Below are positions 24,736 to 34,115 of a DNA stretch of 64,000 nucleotides, piece after piece. This DNA is from an uncultured Dehalococcoidia bacterium (GTDB lineage Bacteria > Chloroflexota > Dehalococcoidia > Lucifugimonadales > UBA1127), in contig OX638292.1 of assembly GCA_951812285.1 (NCBI GenBank), forward strand, positions 1,776,551 to 1,840,550, read 5' to 3'. A program made the position numbers and the translations under genes. A model generated the notes under the pieces. It saw nothing but the letters and a program-made list of their open reading frames with translations. It had not been told where the DNA came from and ran no database searches. How positions within the stretch are numbered: the stretch's first letter is position 1; each line of letters starts with the position of its first letter.

Positions 24736-26151
24736 ATGCCCGGGACGGAACTGCACCTGCTCAGCGTCGCGGAGGCCAGCGGAGAGATCGCCGCGGGGCG
24801 GTTGTCGCCGGTGGAGCTGACGCAAGCGTACCTCGAGCGAATCGAGGCGCTGGAGCCGCGCATCAACGCCTACATCACCGTCACCGGCGACCTCGCGATG
24901 GAGCGGGCTCGGCAGGCGGAGGCGGAGATTGCGGCGGGGCAGAGCCGCGGGCCGCTGCACGGCATTCCCATCGCGCTCAAGGACCTCTACAACACCGCCG
25001 GCATCCCCACCACGGGCGGCAGCAAGATCCTGGCGGAGAACGTGCCGGACGAGGACTGCCCCGCGGCAGCCAAGCTTTCGGATGCGGGCGCAGTGCTGCT
25101 GGGCAAGCTCAACATGCACGAGTTCGCCTTCGGCATCACCAACAACAACGCCCACTACGGCCCGGCGCGCAACCCGTGGAACACGGACTGCGTGACGGGC
25201 GGCTCCAGCGGCGGGTCCGGCGCGGCCATGGCGGCCGGCCTCTGCGCCGCAACGCTGGGATCCGACACAGGAGGCTCCATCCGCATACCCGCGGCATTCT
25301 GCGGCATAGTCGGACTGAAGCCGACGTACGGGCGGGTCAGCAAGCGCGGCGTACTGCCGCTCTCGACGTCGCTGGACACCGTGGGCCCGATGACGCGCAG
25401 CGTGGCCGACGCGGCCGTCGTGCTGCAGGCCATCGCGGGCTACGATGCGCTCGACCCTAACAGCGTCGACGCGACCGTGCCCAGCTTCCTCGACGCGATG
25501 GCCGGAGGCGCCGGCGGACTGCGCATCGGGGTGGTGCGCGGCGACTACCGGCTGCCGATGGACGACGAGTTGGAGCGGGCGGTGGAGGCAGCGTTCGCGC
25601 ACCTGGGCAGCCTCGGCGCGACGCTCGTCGACCCTCTGGAGCTGCCGCTGCTGCGGGAGGCGCTGCCGCACAACTTCGTCATCATCTCGTCGGAGGCAGC
25701 GGCCTTCCACCGGGAGTGGCTCGACGAGCGACCGGGCGACTACGGCGAGGACGTCTTCGGGCGGCTGTCAGGCGGGCGCAACAACGCGGCGACGGACTAC
25801 ATCATCGCGCGGGAGACGCAGTCTCGGATCTGCGGGCAGCTCGCGGAAGCCATGGCGGACTTCGACGCGCTGGCGATGCCGATGCTGCCGCTGACGGCGC
25901 CGCCTATCGGGCAGGACCGGGTGAGCGTCGGCGGCGCGGAGATGGACTTGCGAACGGCGGTGACATGGTACACGCAGCCGTTCAACCTCACGGGCTTCCC
26001 GGCGATCTCGGTCCCCTGCGGGTTCACGTCGGCAGGCATGCCCATCGGCTTTCAGCTCGTGGGCAAGCCATTCGCGGAGGGCACGCTGTTGCGGCTCGCG
26101 CACGCCTACGAGCAGAGCACGTACTGGCACACGCGGACGCCTGCGCTGTAG
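24736..26151 (+). CDS. Amidase signature family hydrolase (GatA-like)
   Basis: This 471-residue enzyme has the Ser-cisSer-Lys triad of amidases: Lys in IALKDLYN, Ser in GGSSGGSG and Ser in GSDTGGSIR. It resembles GatA, but a second GatA homologue (44277-45737) sits next to gatC. This one is therefore more likely a free amidase acting on small amides or a distant GatA paralogue. ATG at 24736 has GAGGAGGAA before it; an earlier ATG would add eleven residues. Confidence 0.88.
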   Translation: MPGTELHLLSVAEASGEIAAGRLSPVELTQAYLERIEALEPRINAYITVTGDLAMERARQAEAEIAAGQSRGPLHGIPIALKDLYNTAGIPTTGGSKILAENVPDEDCPAAAKLSDAGAVLLGKLNMHEFAFGITNNNAHYGPARNPWNTDCVTGGSSGGSGAAMAAGLCAATLGSDTGGSIRIPAAFCGIVGLKPTYGRVSKRGVLPLSTSLDTVGPMTRSVADAAVVLQAIAGYDALDPNSVDATVPSFLDAMAGGAGGLRIGVVRGDYRLPMDDELERAVEAAFAHLGSLGATLVDPLELPLLREALPHNFVIISSEAAAFHREWLDERPGDYGEDVFGRLSGGRNNAATDYIIARETQSRICGQLAEAMADFDALAMPMLPLTAPPIGQDRVSVGGAEMDLRTAVTWYTQPFNLTGFPAISVPCGFTSAGMPIGFQLVGKPFAEGTLLRLAHAYEQSTYWHTRTPAL

Positions 26152-26231
26152 GGATCGCAGCAGCTACGGACGGGGCACAAGGGAGCGGCTTTGGACAGTC
26201 GGCTTTTGCCGTGTCCCAGGAGGCCTGCCCC

Positions 26232-26260
26232 TTCCACCACTGTGGCCGCCAAGCTATGAT
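26232..26260 (+). promoter_or_regulatory. Promoter of serS
   Basis: TTCCAC (26232-26237) and TATGAT (26255-26260) are 17 bases apart, about 50 bases before the predicted leader ends at the serS ATG. Confidence 0.55.
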
Positions 26261-26315
26261 TGAGTGACGTGCTTTCACCTACGTCCCAACGCCTGACGAA
26301 GGACTGTCTTTAGCC

Positions 26316-27605
26316 ATGCTGAACATCGACCAGATACGCCGAACGCCCGACGAAGTCGCGGCCGCACTCGCGCGTCGCGGGGAGGAGCCGGACTTCGTGG
26401 AACTGCTGCGGCTGGACGAGGAGCGCCGTGCGGCCATCACGGAGCGCGATACGCTGCGCGCGACGCACAACCAGCTGAGCCGCGAGTTCGGGCAGCTCAT
26501 GGCGGCTTCACGCAGCGGCGGCGGAGAACCGGCCCGGCTGGAGGAGCTTCGGGCGGAGACGCAGGCGGTCAACGAGCGGGTGGAGGATCTCGGCGAGACC
26601 ATCCGCGAGGCCGAGGCGACCATCGAAACGATCATGCTGGAGCTTCCCAACCTGCCGCTGGACTCAACGCCGGACGGCCTCGACGAGTCGGCGAACACCG
26701 TTGCGAGCTCGTGGGGCGAGGCGCGGTCGTACGGCTTCACGCCGATGGCGCACTGGGACCTAGGAGACAAGCTGGGCGTCATCGACATGGAGCGCGGGGC
26801 AAAGCTCTCGGGCGCGCGCTTCTACGTGCTGACGGGCCCTGCCGCTCGACTGGAGCGCGCGCTCATCAGCTGGATGCTGGACGTGCACACGCGGGAGCAC
26901 GGGTACACGGAGATGGCCCTGCCCGCCATGGTCCGCGAGCAGGTGATGCTGGGCTCCGGCAACCTGCCCAAGTTTGGCGACAACCTGTACCGCGACGTGG
27001 AGGAGGACCTGTGGCTGCTGCCGACGGCGGAGGTCGCGCTCACGGGGCTCCACCGGGACGAGATCCTCGACCCGGGCGCGCTGCCGATCAAGTACGTCGC
27101 GCAGACGCCGTGCTTCCGCCGCGAGAAGGCCGCCGCGGGGCGCGACACGCGGGGCATCAAGCGCGTGCACCAGTTCAACAAGGTGGAGATGTACCAGCTT
27201 GTGGAGCCGGAGCAGGGCGAGGCGGCGCTGGACTCGCTGGTGGAGGACGCGTCGGACCTGCTGCGGCGGCTGGAGCTGCCGCACCGGGTGCTGTCGCTGT
27301 GCGCGGGCGACATGGGGTTCCAGTCGGCCAGGACGTACGACATCGAGGTGTGGTCGCCGGGTTGCGAGGAGTGGCTGGAGGTGAGCTCGTGCTCGACCTG
27401 CACCGACTTCCAGGCGCGGCGGTCAAACATTCGCTACCGGCCGGAGGCGGGCGCGCGGCCGCAGTACCCGCACACGCTGAACGGCTCGGGGCTGGCGCTG
27501 CCGCGGGTGATCATCGCCGTGCTGGAGACGTACCAGCGTGAGGACGGGTCGATCGAGACGCCGGCGGCGCTGCGCCCGTACATCGGCGCGGACGCGATCG
27601 TGTAG
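26316..27605 (+). CDS. serS: Seryl-tRNA synthetase
   Basis: This class II synthetase charges tRNA-Ser (and tRNA-Sec when present) with serine. The 429-residue chain has an N-terminal coiled-coil arm (about 28-105), motif 2 around PCFRREKAAAGRDTRG and motif 3 GSGLALPRVIIAVLE near the C-terminus. The length is normal. A tRNA-Ser gene follows 48 bases downstream, so enzyme and substrate may share a transcript. Confidence 0.96.
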   Translation: MLNIDQIRRTPDEVAAALARRGEEPDFVELLRLDEERRAAITERDTLRATHNQLSREFGQLMAASRSGGGEPARLEELRAETQAVNERVEDLGETIREAEATIETIMLELPNLPLDSTPDGLDESANTVASSWGEARSYGFTPMAHWDLGDKLGVIDMERGAKLSGARFYVLTGPAARLERALISWMLDVHTREHGYTEMALPAMVREQVMLGSGNLPKFGDNLYRDVEEDLWLLPTAEVALTGLHRDEILDPGALPIKYVAQTPCFRREKAAAGRDTRGIKRVHQFNKVEMYQLVEPEQGEAALDSLVEDASDLLRRLELPHRVLSLCAGDMGFQSARTYDIEVWSPGCEEWLEVSSCSTCTDFQARRSNIRYRPEAGARPQYPHTLNGSGLALPRVIIAVLETYQREDGSIETPAALRPYIGADAIV

Positions 27606-27653
27606 CTCGCGCGGCGAGGCAAGCTGGCCAGGCTGGACTTGGGGCCGCAACGC

Positions 27654-27741
27654 GGAGGGATGGCCGAGCGGACTATGGCGCCTGTCTTGAAAACAGGTGT
27701 GGGGAAACTCACCGTGGGTTCGAATCCCACTCCCTCCGCCA
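27654..27741 (+). tRNA. tRNA-Ser (UGA)
   Basis: The acceptor GGAGGGA/TCCCTCC, long variable arm and anticodon loop CTTGAAA (TGA) identify serine. Discriminator G and CCA are encoded. Confidence 0.95.
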
Positions 27742-27755
27742 ACCTCCAATTGCTC

Positions 27756-27776
27756 GTGTCCAAGATTGTTGGACAC
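27756..27776 (+). terminator. Hairpin after tRNA-Ser
   Basis: An 8-bp stem GTGTCCAA/TTGGACAC with a GATTG loop lies 14 bases past the tRNA. There is no clear T-tract. Confidence 0.5.
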
Positions 27777-27850
27777 CCCTCCTCCTACACTGTGCGATTG
27801 CTGCCTTGCGACGGTCTCAAATGATTCTTCAAGAATGGGAGTATGGTGCA

Positions 27851-28396
27851 ATGTCAGGTTCCAGTCCGCTGCCACGTCCGCTTGAGAACTCCTACTGGGT
27901 TGTGCCAGGCCGGTTTCTGGCCGGCGAGTACCCGGGTGCGCCCTTCGAGGAGCAGGCTCGGCCGAGGTTGCGGGCACTCCTCGAGGGCTGCGTTTCGCGC
28001 TTCCTTGACCTGACGGAGCAGGGCGAGCTGGAGCCGTATGAGGGACTGCTGCTCGAGGAGGCACACAAGCTTGGGCTGCCCGTGAAGTACGAGCGGCATC
28101 CTGTCCGGGACGCCTGGATACCTAACTCTCCTGCCGAGATGTCGGCGATTCTGGATGCCATTGACGCGTCGGTGAATGGCGGTGAGACCGTCTACGTGCA
28201 TTGCTGGGGCGGCATCGGGCGGACGGGGACCGTCGTTGGATGCTGGCTGGTGCGGCACGGCATGACTGGCGCCGAAGCCCTCTCGCAACTGGCCGAGATG
28301 TGGCCAGTCATGGCGAAGGCGCACCTAAAGACAACCTCACCGGAGACGCCGGCACAGTTCGAGTACGTCCGCAACTGGAAGGAGTCTGAAGCCTAG
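27851..28396 (+). CDS. Dual-specificity/tyrosine phosphatase-like protein
   Basis: This 181-residue cytoplasmic protein has the cysteine phosphatase P-loop HCWGGIGRT (Cys118 nucleophile, Arg124), and RD near residue 87 could supply the general acid. It could dephosphorylate a protein, a sugar or an inositol phosphate. ATG at 27851 follows GGGAG at good spacing; an ATG ten codons upstream lacks this. It converges on a VOC gene. Confidence 0.82.
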   Translation: MSGSSPLPRPLENSYWVVPGRFLAGEYPGAPFEEQARPRLRALLEGCVSRFLDLTEQGELEPYEGLLLEEAHKLGLPVKYERHPVRDAWIPNSPAEMSAILDAIDASVNGGETVYVHCWGGIGRTGTVVGCWLVRHGMTGAEALSQLAEMWPVMAKAHLKTTSPETPAQFEYVRNWKESEA

Positions 28397-28403
28397 CTGA
28401 CTC

Positions 28404-28787
28404 CTACCCGTCGAAGCCCTTGTAGAGTAGCTGGAGACCGTGGCCGTCCGGGTCGTCGAAGTAGATGCAGGTGTCGTCGCCGGGACGGCCGTGGACGTAG
28501 ACACCGGCGTTCTCGAGGCGGGCCTTGGTGGCCTCGTAGGACTCCGGCTCCATCTTGAGGGCCATGTGGTTGAGCTCGATGCCGCCCTCCGTGACCGCGC
28601 CACCGCGGGTCTTGAACAAGGCGACCTGGTCGTTGCCGCACCAGAGGAAGCAGTTGCCCCCACCCTCGTGGTTCACCGTCATCCCCAGCAGGTCGACGTA
28701 GAACGCCTTGGCCCGCTCCAGGTCGTTGACCCACAGCACCACGTGGTCTATACCCGTGGTCTTGATCTGTATCTCCGTCTGCTGCAT
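28404..28787 (-). CDS. VOC superfamily protein
   Basis: This 127-residue protein has GIDHVVLWVNDLERAKAFY at the start and FDDPDGHGLQLLY at the end, a single glyoxalase-like module with candidate ligands His and Glu/Gln. ATG at 28787 is chosen for the GGAGGTGAC upstream. It is the third VOC gene of the window and sits downstream of the gamma-glutamyltransferase gene. Confidence 0.85.
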   Translation of the reverse strand: MQQTEIQIKTTGIDHVVLWVNDLERAKAFYVDLLGMTVNHEGGGNCFLWCGNDQVALFKTRGGAVTEGGIELNHMALKMEPESYEATKARLENAGVYVHGRPGDDTCIYFDDPDGHGLQLLYKGFDG

Positions 28788-28831
28788 CTCGTCACCTCCG
28801 TTGGTGGGCTTCTTCTCCAGTTGACCGCAGT

Positions 28832-30526
28832 CTACCACCCGATGGCGTAGCCGTCGCGACGGGGGTCTGCGGCGCCGTAGAGGGCGCCGGTCTCCGTGTC
28901 CACCTGGATCATCACCTCGCTGCCTGTGGCCGCCCAGTCGTCGATGACGGACACCGGGTGACCGCGGCCGCGGAGGCCGTCAAGGACGTCTGCGGGGAAG
29001 CGGCCCTCCATGCGGAGCTCGTCGGGCGCTGTGTGCGGGATCGTCGACTCGGTGCCGTCCTGCACATGACGCCAGCGTGGGGCCTCGACGGCCTCGGCGA
29101 CGTTCATGCCGAAGTCGAGGACGTGGGTGACGACCTGGAAGTTGGTCTGCACCTGGGTGTCGGCGCCGGGCGTGCCGCAGACGAGGGCGAGCTTGCGTCC
29201 GGCGTCCGAGTCCTTGAAGACCATGACCGGGTTCATGGTGTGGCGCACCCGCTTGCCGGGCGCGAGGGCGTCTATGTGGTTGGGGTCAAGGTGCCAGTAG
29301 GTCATGCGGTTGTTCAGCAGCACGCCGGTGTTGCCCGCGATGATGCTGGACCCGAAGGCGGTCTGCAGGCTCTGGAGCATGGAGACGGCGTTGCCCCACT
29401 GGTCGACGACGCAGAAGCAGGTGGTGTCCTCCCGCGGAGCCGAGACGCCGGCGGTGGCCTTCGGCGGCTGCGCGCCCTGATAGCGCCACGGGTCGCCGTG
29501 CGGGACGTTCGCCATGGCGCGCGCTGGGTCAATGAGCCTTGCTCGCTCGGCGGCGTAGTCCTTCGAGAGCAGGCCGGGTACGGGCACCTCAACCCACTCC
29601 GGGTCGGCCATGTAGACCTCGCGGTCGGCGAAGGCGAGGCGCTTGGCCTCGACCATGACGTGGACGCTCTCGGCGGTGTTGCAGCCGAGGGTGCGGAGGT
29701 CGAACTGCTCGGCGAGGCTGAGCTCCTGCAGCAGCACGTGGCCACTGGAGTTCGGCGGGGCCTCGTAGACGGTGTGGCCGTGGTAGGTCGTCGAGATGGC
29801 GTCAGACCAACGAGCGCGCTGGTCGGCGAGGTCGCGCATCGAGATGAGCCCATCCTGACTCTGGATGAAGCGGACTATCTCCTCGGCGACGTCGCCCTCG
29901 TAGAAGACGCCCTCGCCCTCTGACGCGATGCGCTCGAAGGTGCGAGCGAGGTCCTCCTGGTAGAGCATCTCGCCGGCGCGAATGGGGCGGCCATGGCGCG
30001 CGTAGACGGCCGCCGAGGTGGGGAAGACGGTGAGCACGGGGTCTTCGGCGATGTTTTTCGCGAGGAGGTTGGAGACGGGGAAGCCGTTGGCCGCGAGGTC
30101 GATGGCGGGGGCGAGGACGTCGGACAGGGGCAGCGTGCCGTAGCGCTGGTGCATCGCCGTCCAGCCGCGGAGCAGCGATGGCACGGAGGTGGAGAGTACG
30201 CCCTTCATGGGGATGCCGGTGGCCTGGTAGCGCTCCAGCGTGGCCTCATAGGGCGCGGAGCCGGTGGCGTTGATGACCTGCAGGGTGTCATCCGCGCTGG
30301 TGTAGACCATGATGAAGCCGTCGCCGCCGATGCCGGACATGAGGGGCTCGACGACGCTGACGGCCGCGGCGACGGCGAGGGCGGCGTCGACGGCGTTGCC
30401 GCCGCGCTGGAGCGTCGAAATGCCGGCCTGCGAGGCGAGCGAGTGGCCGCTGGACACCATGCCGCGTCGGCCCATGATGACGGGCCGGTTGGACGCGAAG
30501 ATCTGACCGTGCGGAGTGGACGCCAT
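28832..30526 (-). CDS. Gamma-glutamyltransferase family protein
   Basis: This 564-residue Ntn-hydrolase is made as a precursor that cuts itself. The large part is N-terminal, and the new nucleophile should be the first Thr of TTCFCVVDQWGNAVS, about two thirds along. GRRGMVSSGHSLASQAG and GGNAVDAALA are family N-terminal patterns. No signal peptide is visible, so unlike many GGTs it is probably cytoplasmic. The family acts on glutathione, gamma-glutamyl compounds or cephalosporin-type amides. GGAGG precedes the ATG. Confidence 0.9.
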   Translation of the reverse strand: MASTPHGQIFASNRPVIMGRRGMVSSGHSLASQAGISTLQRGGNAVDAALAVAAAVSVVEPLMSGIGGDGFIMVYTSADDTLQVINATGSAPYEATLERYQATGIPMKGVLSTSVPSLLRGWTAMHQRYGTLPLSDVLAPAIDLAANGFPVSNLLAKNIAEDPVLTVFPTSAAVYARHGRPIRAGEMLYQEDLARTFERIASEGEGVFYEGDVAEEIVRFIQSQDGLISMRDLADQRARWSDAISTTYHGHTVYEAPPNSSGHVLLQELSLAEQFDLRTLGCNTAESVHVMVEAKRLAFADREVYMADPEWVEVPVPGLLSKDYAAERARLIDPARAMANVPHGDPWRYQGAQPPKATAGVSAPREDTTCFCVVDQWGNAVSMLQSLQTAFGSSIIAGNTGVLLNNRMTYWHLDPNHIDALAPGKRVRHTMNPVMVFKDSDAGRKLALVCGTPGADTQVQTNFQVVTHVLDFGMNVAEAVEAPRWRHVQDGTESTIPHTAPDELRMEGRFPADVLDGLRGRGHPVSVIDDWAATGSEVMIQVDTETGALYGAADPRRDGYAIGW

Positions 30527-30606
30527 ATCGGGCCTCCTGCGGCGAGAGTGCGTTTGGGTGGACTATAGGCGACCGGGCGCGCTTGGGGAAGGGGGCTATG
30601 TCACGT

Positions 30607-30635
30607 TTGACGCACTCACCCCTGCCCAATACACT
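30607..30635 (+). promoter_or_regulatory. Promoter of the OFA-type MFS gene
   Basis: TTGACG (30607-30612) and TACACT (30630-30635) are 17 bases apart in the divergent spacer with the gamma-glutamyltransferase gene. Confidence 0.65.
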
Positions 30636-30704
30636 TGCTAGCTACTGTTCTACGGCGCGCCGGCGCCAATTGCACCGAGCCCACCGCTACTCCGAAGGGG
30701 ACGC

Positions 30705-32018
30705 ATGCGCAAGCCTCGACCACGGTTCTTCTATGGCTGGCTCGTGGTCATTGCGTCGGTGCTGGCGGGGGCCGTGCAGAGCGGCGGGAGCGTCTGGGGC
30801 GCCAGCGTCTTCGCGTCGCACATGACGGACGAGCTCGGGTGGACGCGCTCCGCGTTCTTCGGGGCCTTCACGCTGCGAGCCGTCGTGGGAGGCATACTTT
30901 CGCCCTTCATCGGGCCGATGCAGGACACGCGGTCGGGTCCCCGCATACTCATGCTGCTGACCGGCGTCACCATGGGCTTCTCGCTGATCACCCTCAAGTG
31001 GATCGACAACATCGTCCTCTTCTACGTCCTCTTCGGCGCGCTGGGGGCGCTCACGATGGTGGGCGGGGCCGAGATGCTGATCGTGGCCATTGTGCCCAAG
31101 TGGTTCGTGCGCATGCGCGGGCGGGCCGTGGCTATCGCCTCGTCGGGCACGGCGATGGGGCCGCTGTTCTTCCCCTTCCTGGTCCACGGCATCATTACGC
31201 TGGTGGGCTGGCGCAACGCGTGGGTGTGGCTGGGCATCGGGTCGATGGCGATCATGGTGCCGCTGGCGCTGATGGTGCGGTCGAGGCCCGAGGACATCGG
31301 CCTGCTTCCCGACGGCGCGAGGGAACCGGACCCGGAGACCCTTCGACAAGCTCGGGGTGAACGGACGGGGGCGGCCCAGAGCGAACGGCGCATCACGCCG
31401 AGGGCGGAGCAGAGCTTCACTCGGCGGCAGGCGATGCGCACGTACGCGTTCTGGCTGCTGATCCTGGCGTTCTTCCTCTCCATGCTGGGCATGGGCGGCT
31501 TCCACGCCAACTGGATCCCCTACTTCGAGGACATCGGGTTCTCGCCGGCCGTCGGGGCGTGGGCGGCGACGGCGTACGGCGTGTGCTCCATCAGCGTCCG
31601 GCTGGTGTGGGGCATCGTGGCAGAGCGTTACCCGGTGCGCTACCTGCTGGTAATTCAGGCGCTGCTGACGGCAGTGAGCATCATGCTGTTCCTGAACATC
31701 ACCAATGTGCCGACGCTTATCATCGCCGGGGCGTCCCACGGGCTTGCGCTGGGCGGATTCTTCATCATGCGGCCGCTCATCATCGCCAACTACTTCGGCA
31801 GGCAGAACCTGGGGGCGATCAATGGCGTCCTGCGGCCATTCGTGACGCTGAGCGGCGCCGTGAGCCCGCTGTTGATTGCAGGGATGTTCGACATCTTCGG
31901 CACGTACCGCGAGGCCTTCCTGCTGGCGACGTTCACGTGGGTCCTCGCGGCGGGAGTCGTGTTCCTGGCGGCGCCGCCGAGGCGGCAGCGCGCGGCGAGC
32001 GAGGCGGCTGCGGGGTAG
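30705..32018 (+). CDS. MFS transporter, monocarboxylate/OFA-type
   Basis: This 437-residue membrane protein has about twelve helices and is a paralogue of the MFS at 15739-17082. Both open with FYGW and share RPED and LLPDG before the central loop. In this protein part of that loop, just after residue 210, is encoded by a copy of the 26-bp dispersed element. OFA-type members carry organic acids. ATG at 30705 is preceded by GAAGGGGA. Confidence 0.9.
   Translation: MRKPRPRFFYGWLVVIASVLAGAVQSGGSVWGASVFASHMTDELGWTRSAFFGAFTLRAVVGGILSPFIGPMQDTRSGPRILMLLTGVTMGFSLITLKWIDNIVLFYVLFGALGALTMVGGAEMLIVAIVPKWFVRMRGRAVAIASSGTAMGPLFFPFLVHGIITLVGWRNAWVWLGIGSMAIMVPLALMVRSRPEDIGLLPDGAREPDPETLRQARGERTGAAQSERRITPRAEQSFTRRQAMRTYAFWLLILAFFLSMLGMGGFHANWIPYFEDIGFSPAVGAWAATAYGVCSISVRLVWGIVAERYPVRYLLVIQALLTAVSIMLFLNITNVPTLIIAGASHGLALGGFFIMRPLIIANYFGRQNLGAINGVLRPFVTLSGAVSPLLIAGMFDIFGTYREAFLLATFTWVLAAGVVFLAAPPRRQRAASEAAAG
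31339..31364 (+). repeat. 26-bp dispersed element inside the MFS central loop
   Basis: CCCTTCGACAAGCTCGGGG followed by TGAACGG is a diverged copy of the element at 7522 and 8441. It is read in a different frame from the E2 copy yet stays open, and it falls in a loop between helices 6 and 7. Confidence 0.75.
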
Positions 32019-32339
32019 GACGCCACCAGGCAATCCTCTCCGGCGCCGCCTAGGCCGCGGCAAAACAACCTGCCACAATCTGTAGCCAACACGGCACATT
32101 TCAGCTACAAGTCGAAAAATTTTCTCTTTGGGGCACACCCCCACGCACTGGCCGGCCGCACTGACACCCTGGCGCGACGTGAGACCGCATAGGCATCGAA
32201 CTCTCCAGCGCCCACATGACCCGAGGACCACATGGTGAGGCTAGTTGTTATGTAAAGACGTGCAGCGTTTGCCATGCAGTGAACGTAGCGCGCGCCGCGA
32301 CTTACGGGCAAGAGAGCTGTGTCAGGGTGCAGCGATAGG
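32019..32339. other. Intergenic region of 321 bases
   Basis: This spacer lies between the convergent MFS and amidohydrolase genes and has lower GC than its flanks. No convincing gene, tRNA, hairpin with T-tract or repeat was seen. Confidence 0.6.
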
Positions 32340-33194
32340 CTAGGCCGGCCCGCCGGGGGACCAGTTGTAGATCCTCGACAGGGAGCCGCCCATGAGGGCG
32401 GCACGCTCCGCATCCGTCAGCTCGCCGGTGACGCGGAAGGCGTCGACGCCCTGCTTGTAGGTGAGGAGGCCGACGGTGCGGGTCCAGTCGGTGCCCCACA
32501 TGCAGCGGTCGATGCCGAAGGCGTCGAACAGGCGGCGCAGGGGCTCCCAGATGTCCGGGTACGGGAAGGGCTCGTGGGACAGCGTGCAGGCCGCGGAGAT
32601 CTTGATGGCGACGTGGTCGAGCTCGGCGAGCGAGGCGACGATGGGGATGTCCGCAAAGGGCTCGTCCGGGATGGGCGGATAGTTGTAGGTGATCAAGCCA
32701 ACGTGGTCGATGACCAATTGGGTGTCCGGGTGGCGCTCGGCGTAGGTGCGGAAGAGGGGCAGCTGGCCGGACGCCATGACGTTCAGGGGCACGCCGGCCT
32801 GTCCGGCGGCGGCGAAGAGGCGGTCTATGCCGGGGTCGCCTTCCTCATAGGGCGCGCGGGTGAGCATGAGGCGGACGCCAACCACGCCGGGGTTGCGGAC
32901 CCACTCTGCAACGTCTTCCTCGACGGACTCGGAGTGGGGGTCGAAGGGCTTGATGAGGCCGAACCGTGTCGGGTGCTTCGCCCCCACCTCGAGGGCGTAG
33001 GCGCCGTCAAAGCGGTACATGGAGTAGGGCGAGACGAGGAGCGCGGCGTCGACGCCGGCGGCGTCCATGGCCTCGACCATCTGGTCGCCGTTGATCTCTG
33101 AAGGGCCGTCCAGGCTGCCAACCCAGGGGCGTTCGGGGCTGTTGCGCTCGTAGGAGTGCACCTGGGAGTCGATGATGGGGGTACGCGTCGCCAT
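32340..33194 (-). CDS. Amidohydrolase family (PF04909-type) TIM-barrel hydrolase
   Basis: This 284-residue protein shows IIDSQVH (a variant of the usual DxHxH metal site with Gln before His), a mid-chain strand LVIDHVG and a C-terminal WGTDW whose Asp is a standard metal ligand. The family includes decarboxylases such as ACMSD and lactone hydrolases. ATG at 33194 has AAGGAG upstream. It is one of three such genes in the window and diverges from the CoA transferase genes. Confidence 0.85.
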   Translation of the reverse strand: MATRTPIIDSQVHSYERNSPERPWVGSLDGPSEINGDQMVEAMDAAGVDAALLVSPYSMYRFDGAYALEVGAKHPTRFGLIKPFDPHSESVEEDVAEWVRNPGVVGVRLMLTRAPYEEGDPGIDRLFAAAGQAGVPLNVMASGQLPLFRTYAERHPDTQLVIDHVGLITYNYPPIPDEPFADIPIVASLAELDHVAIKISAACTLSHEPFPYPDIWEPLRRLFDAFGIDRCMWGTDWTRTVGLLTYKQGVDAFRVTGELTDAERAALMGGSLSRIYNWSPGGPA

Positions 33195-33323
33195 TGTTCT
33201 GCTCCTTGTCATTGACGCCGACGTGGAGGCGTCCGGGGGCCTCGTCGACGCCCGTCAGTCTACACCCGAATGGCGGAGCACGCACCGTCAGCGGCGGGGC
33301 ATGCTGGACACGCCACCCGCCTA

Positions 33324-33332
33324 TGCTAGAAT
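33324..33332 (+). promoter_or_regulatory. Extended -10 element before the CoA transferase genes
   Basis: TGCTAGAAT fits TGnTAnAAT; TGGACA lies 16 bases upstream of the hexamer. It is 45 bases before the ATG at 33378. Confidence 0.5.
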
Positions 33333-33377
33333 GAGCCCGCAATCCGGATTTTGCCTACGCATGGAGTCTGTGCGGCT

Positions 33378-34100
33378 ATGAAGAACAAGGTCTACGCCAG
33401 CTTCGACGAGGCCGTCGCCGACGTACCGGACGGCGCGACGTTCATGTCGGGCGGATTCGCGGGCATCGGGGTGCCGCGGAACCTCCTCATGGCGCTGGTG
33501 CGGCAGGGCGCGAAGGACCTCACGGGGATCTCCAACAACACCGGCGGGCAGGGCGAGGTCGTCGACGTGGGCAAGCTGGTTGAGAATGGGCAGATCCGCA
33601 AGATGGTCTGCGCCTTCAGCGCGGCGCCGCACCCGTCGCGAGCAAACCTCTTCGAGAAGCTGAACGAGCAGGGGCAGGTGGAGGCGGAGCTGGTGCCGCA
33701 GGGGACGCTGGCGGAACGGATGCGGGCCGCGGGAGCGGGCGTCGGCGCGTTCTACACGCCCACGGGCGTCGGGACGGAGACGGCGGAAGGCAAGGAGCAC
33801 CGGGTCTTCAACGGGCGCACCTACGTCTTGGAGTACCCGCTGCACGCCGACTACGCTTTCGTGCGGGCGTACCGCGCGGACACCTTCGGCAACCTGCAGT
33901 TCCGGCGCTCGCAGCGCAACTTCAACCCCGTGATGGCAATGGCCGCGAGGATCACGATCGCCGAGGTCGAGGAGGACATCGTGGAGCTCGGCGAGCTGGA
34001 CCCGGACAGCATCCACACGCCGGGCATCGTGGTGGACCGCGTTGTGAAGATACCGCCGCCGCCGGAGGGCATCTGGGACACGCCGAACCGGCGGGCGTAG
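33378..34100 (+). CDS. 3-oxoacid CoA-transferase, subunit A
   Basis: This 240-residue alpha subunit of a class I CoA transferase moves CoA between acyl-CoA and a carboxylic acid. It shows the DGATFMSGGFAGIGVP entry and ISNNTGG, both typical of SCOT/glutaconate-type A subunits. The B subunit follows after 15 bases. The pair could activate a 3-oxo acid with succinyl-CoA or acetyl-CoA before thiolytic cleavage. No strong ribosome-binding site is seen. Confidence 0.9.
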   Translation: MKNKVYASFDEAVADVPDGATFMSGGFAGIGVPRNLLMALVRQGAKDLTGISNNTGGQGEVVDVGKLVENGQIRKMVCAFSAAPHPSRANLFEKLNEQGQVEAELVPQGTLAERMRAAGAGVGAFYTPTGVGTETAEGKEHRVFNGRTYVLEYPLHADYAFVRAYRADTFGNLQFRRSQRNFNPVMAMAARITIAEVEEDIVELGELDPDSIHTPGIVVDRVVKIPPPPEGIWDTPNRRA

Positions 34101-34115
34101 CGGGAGGAACGCACG

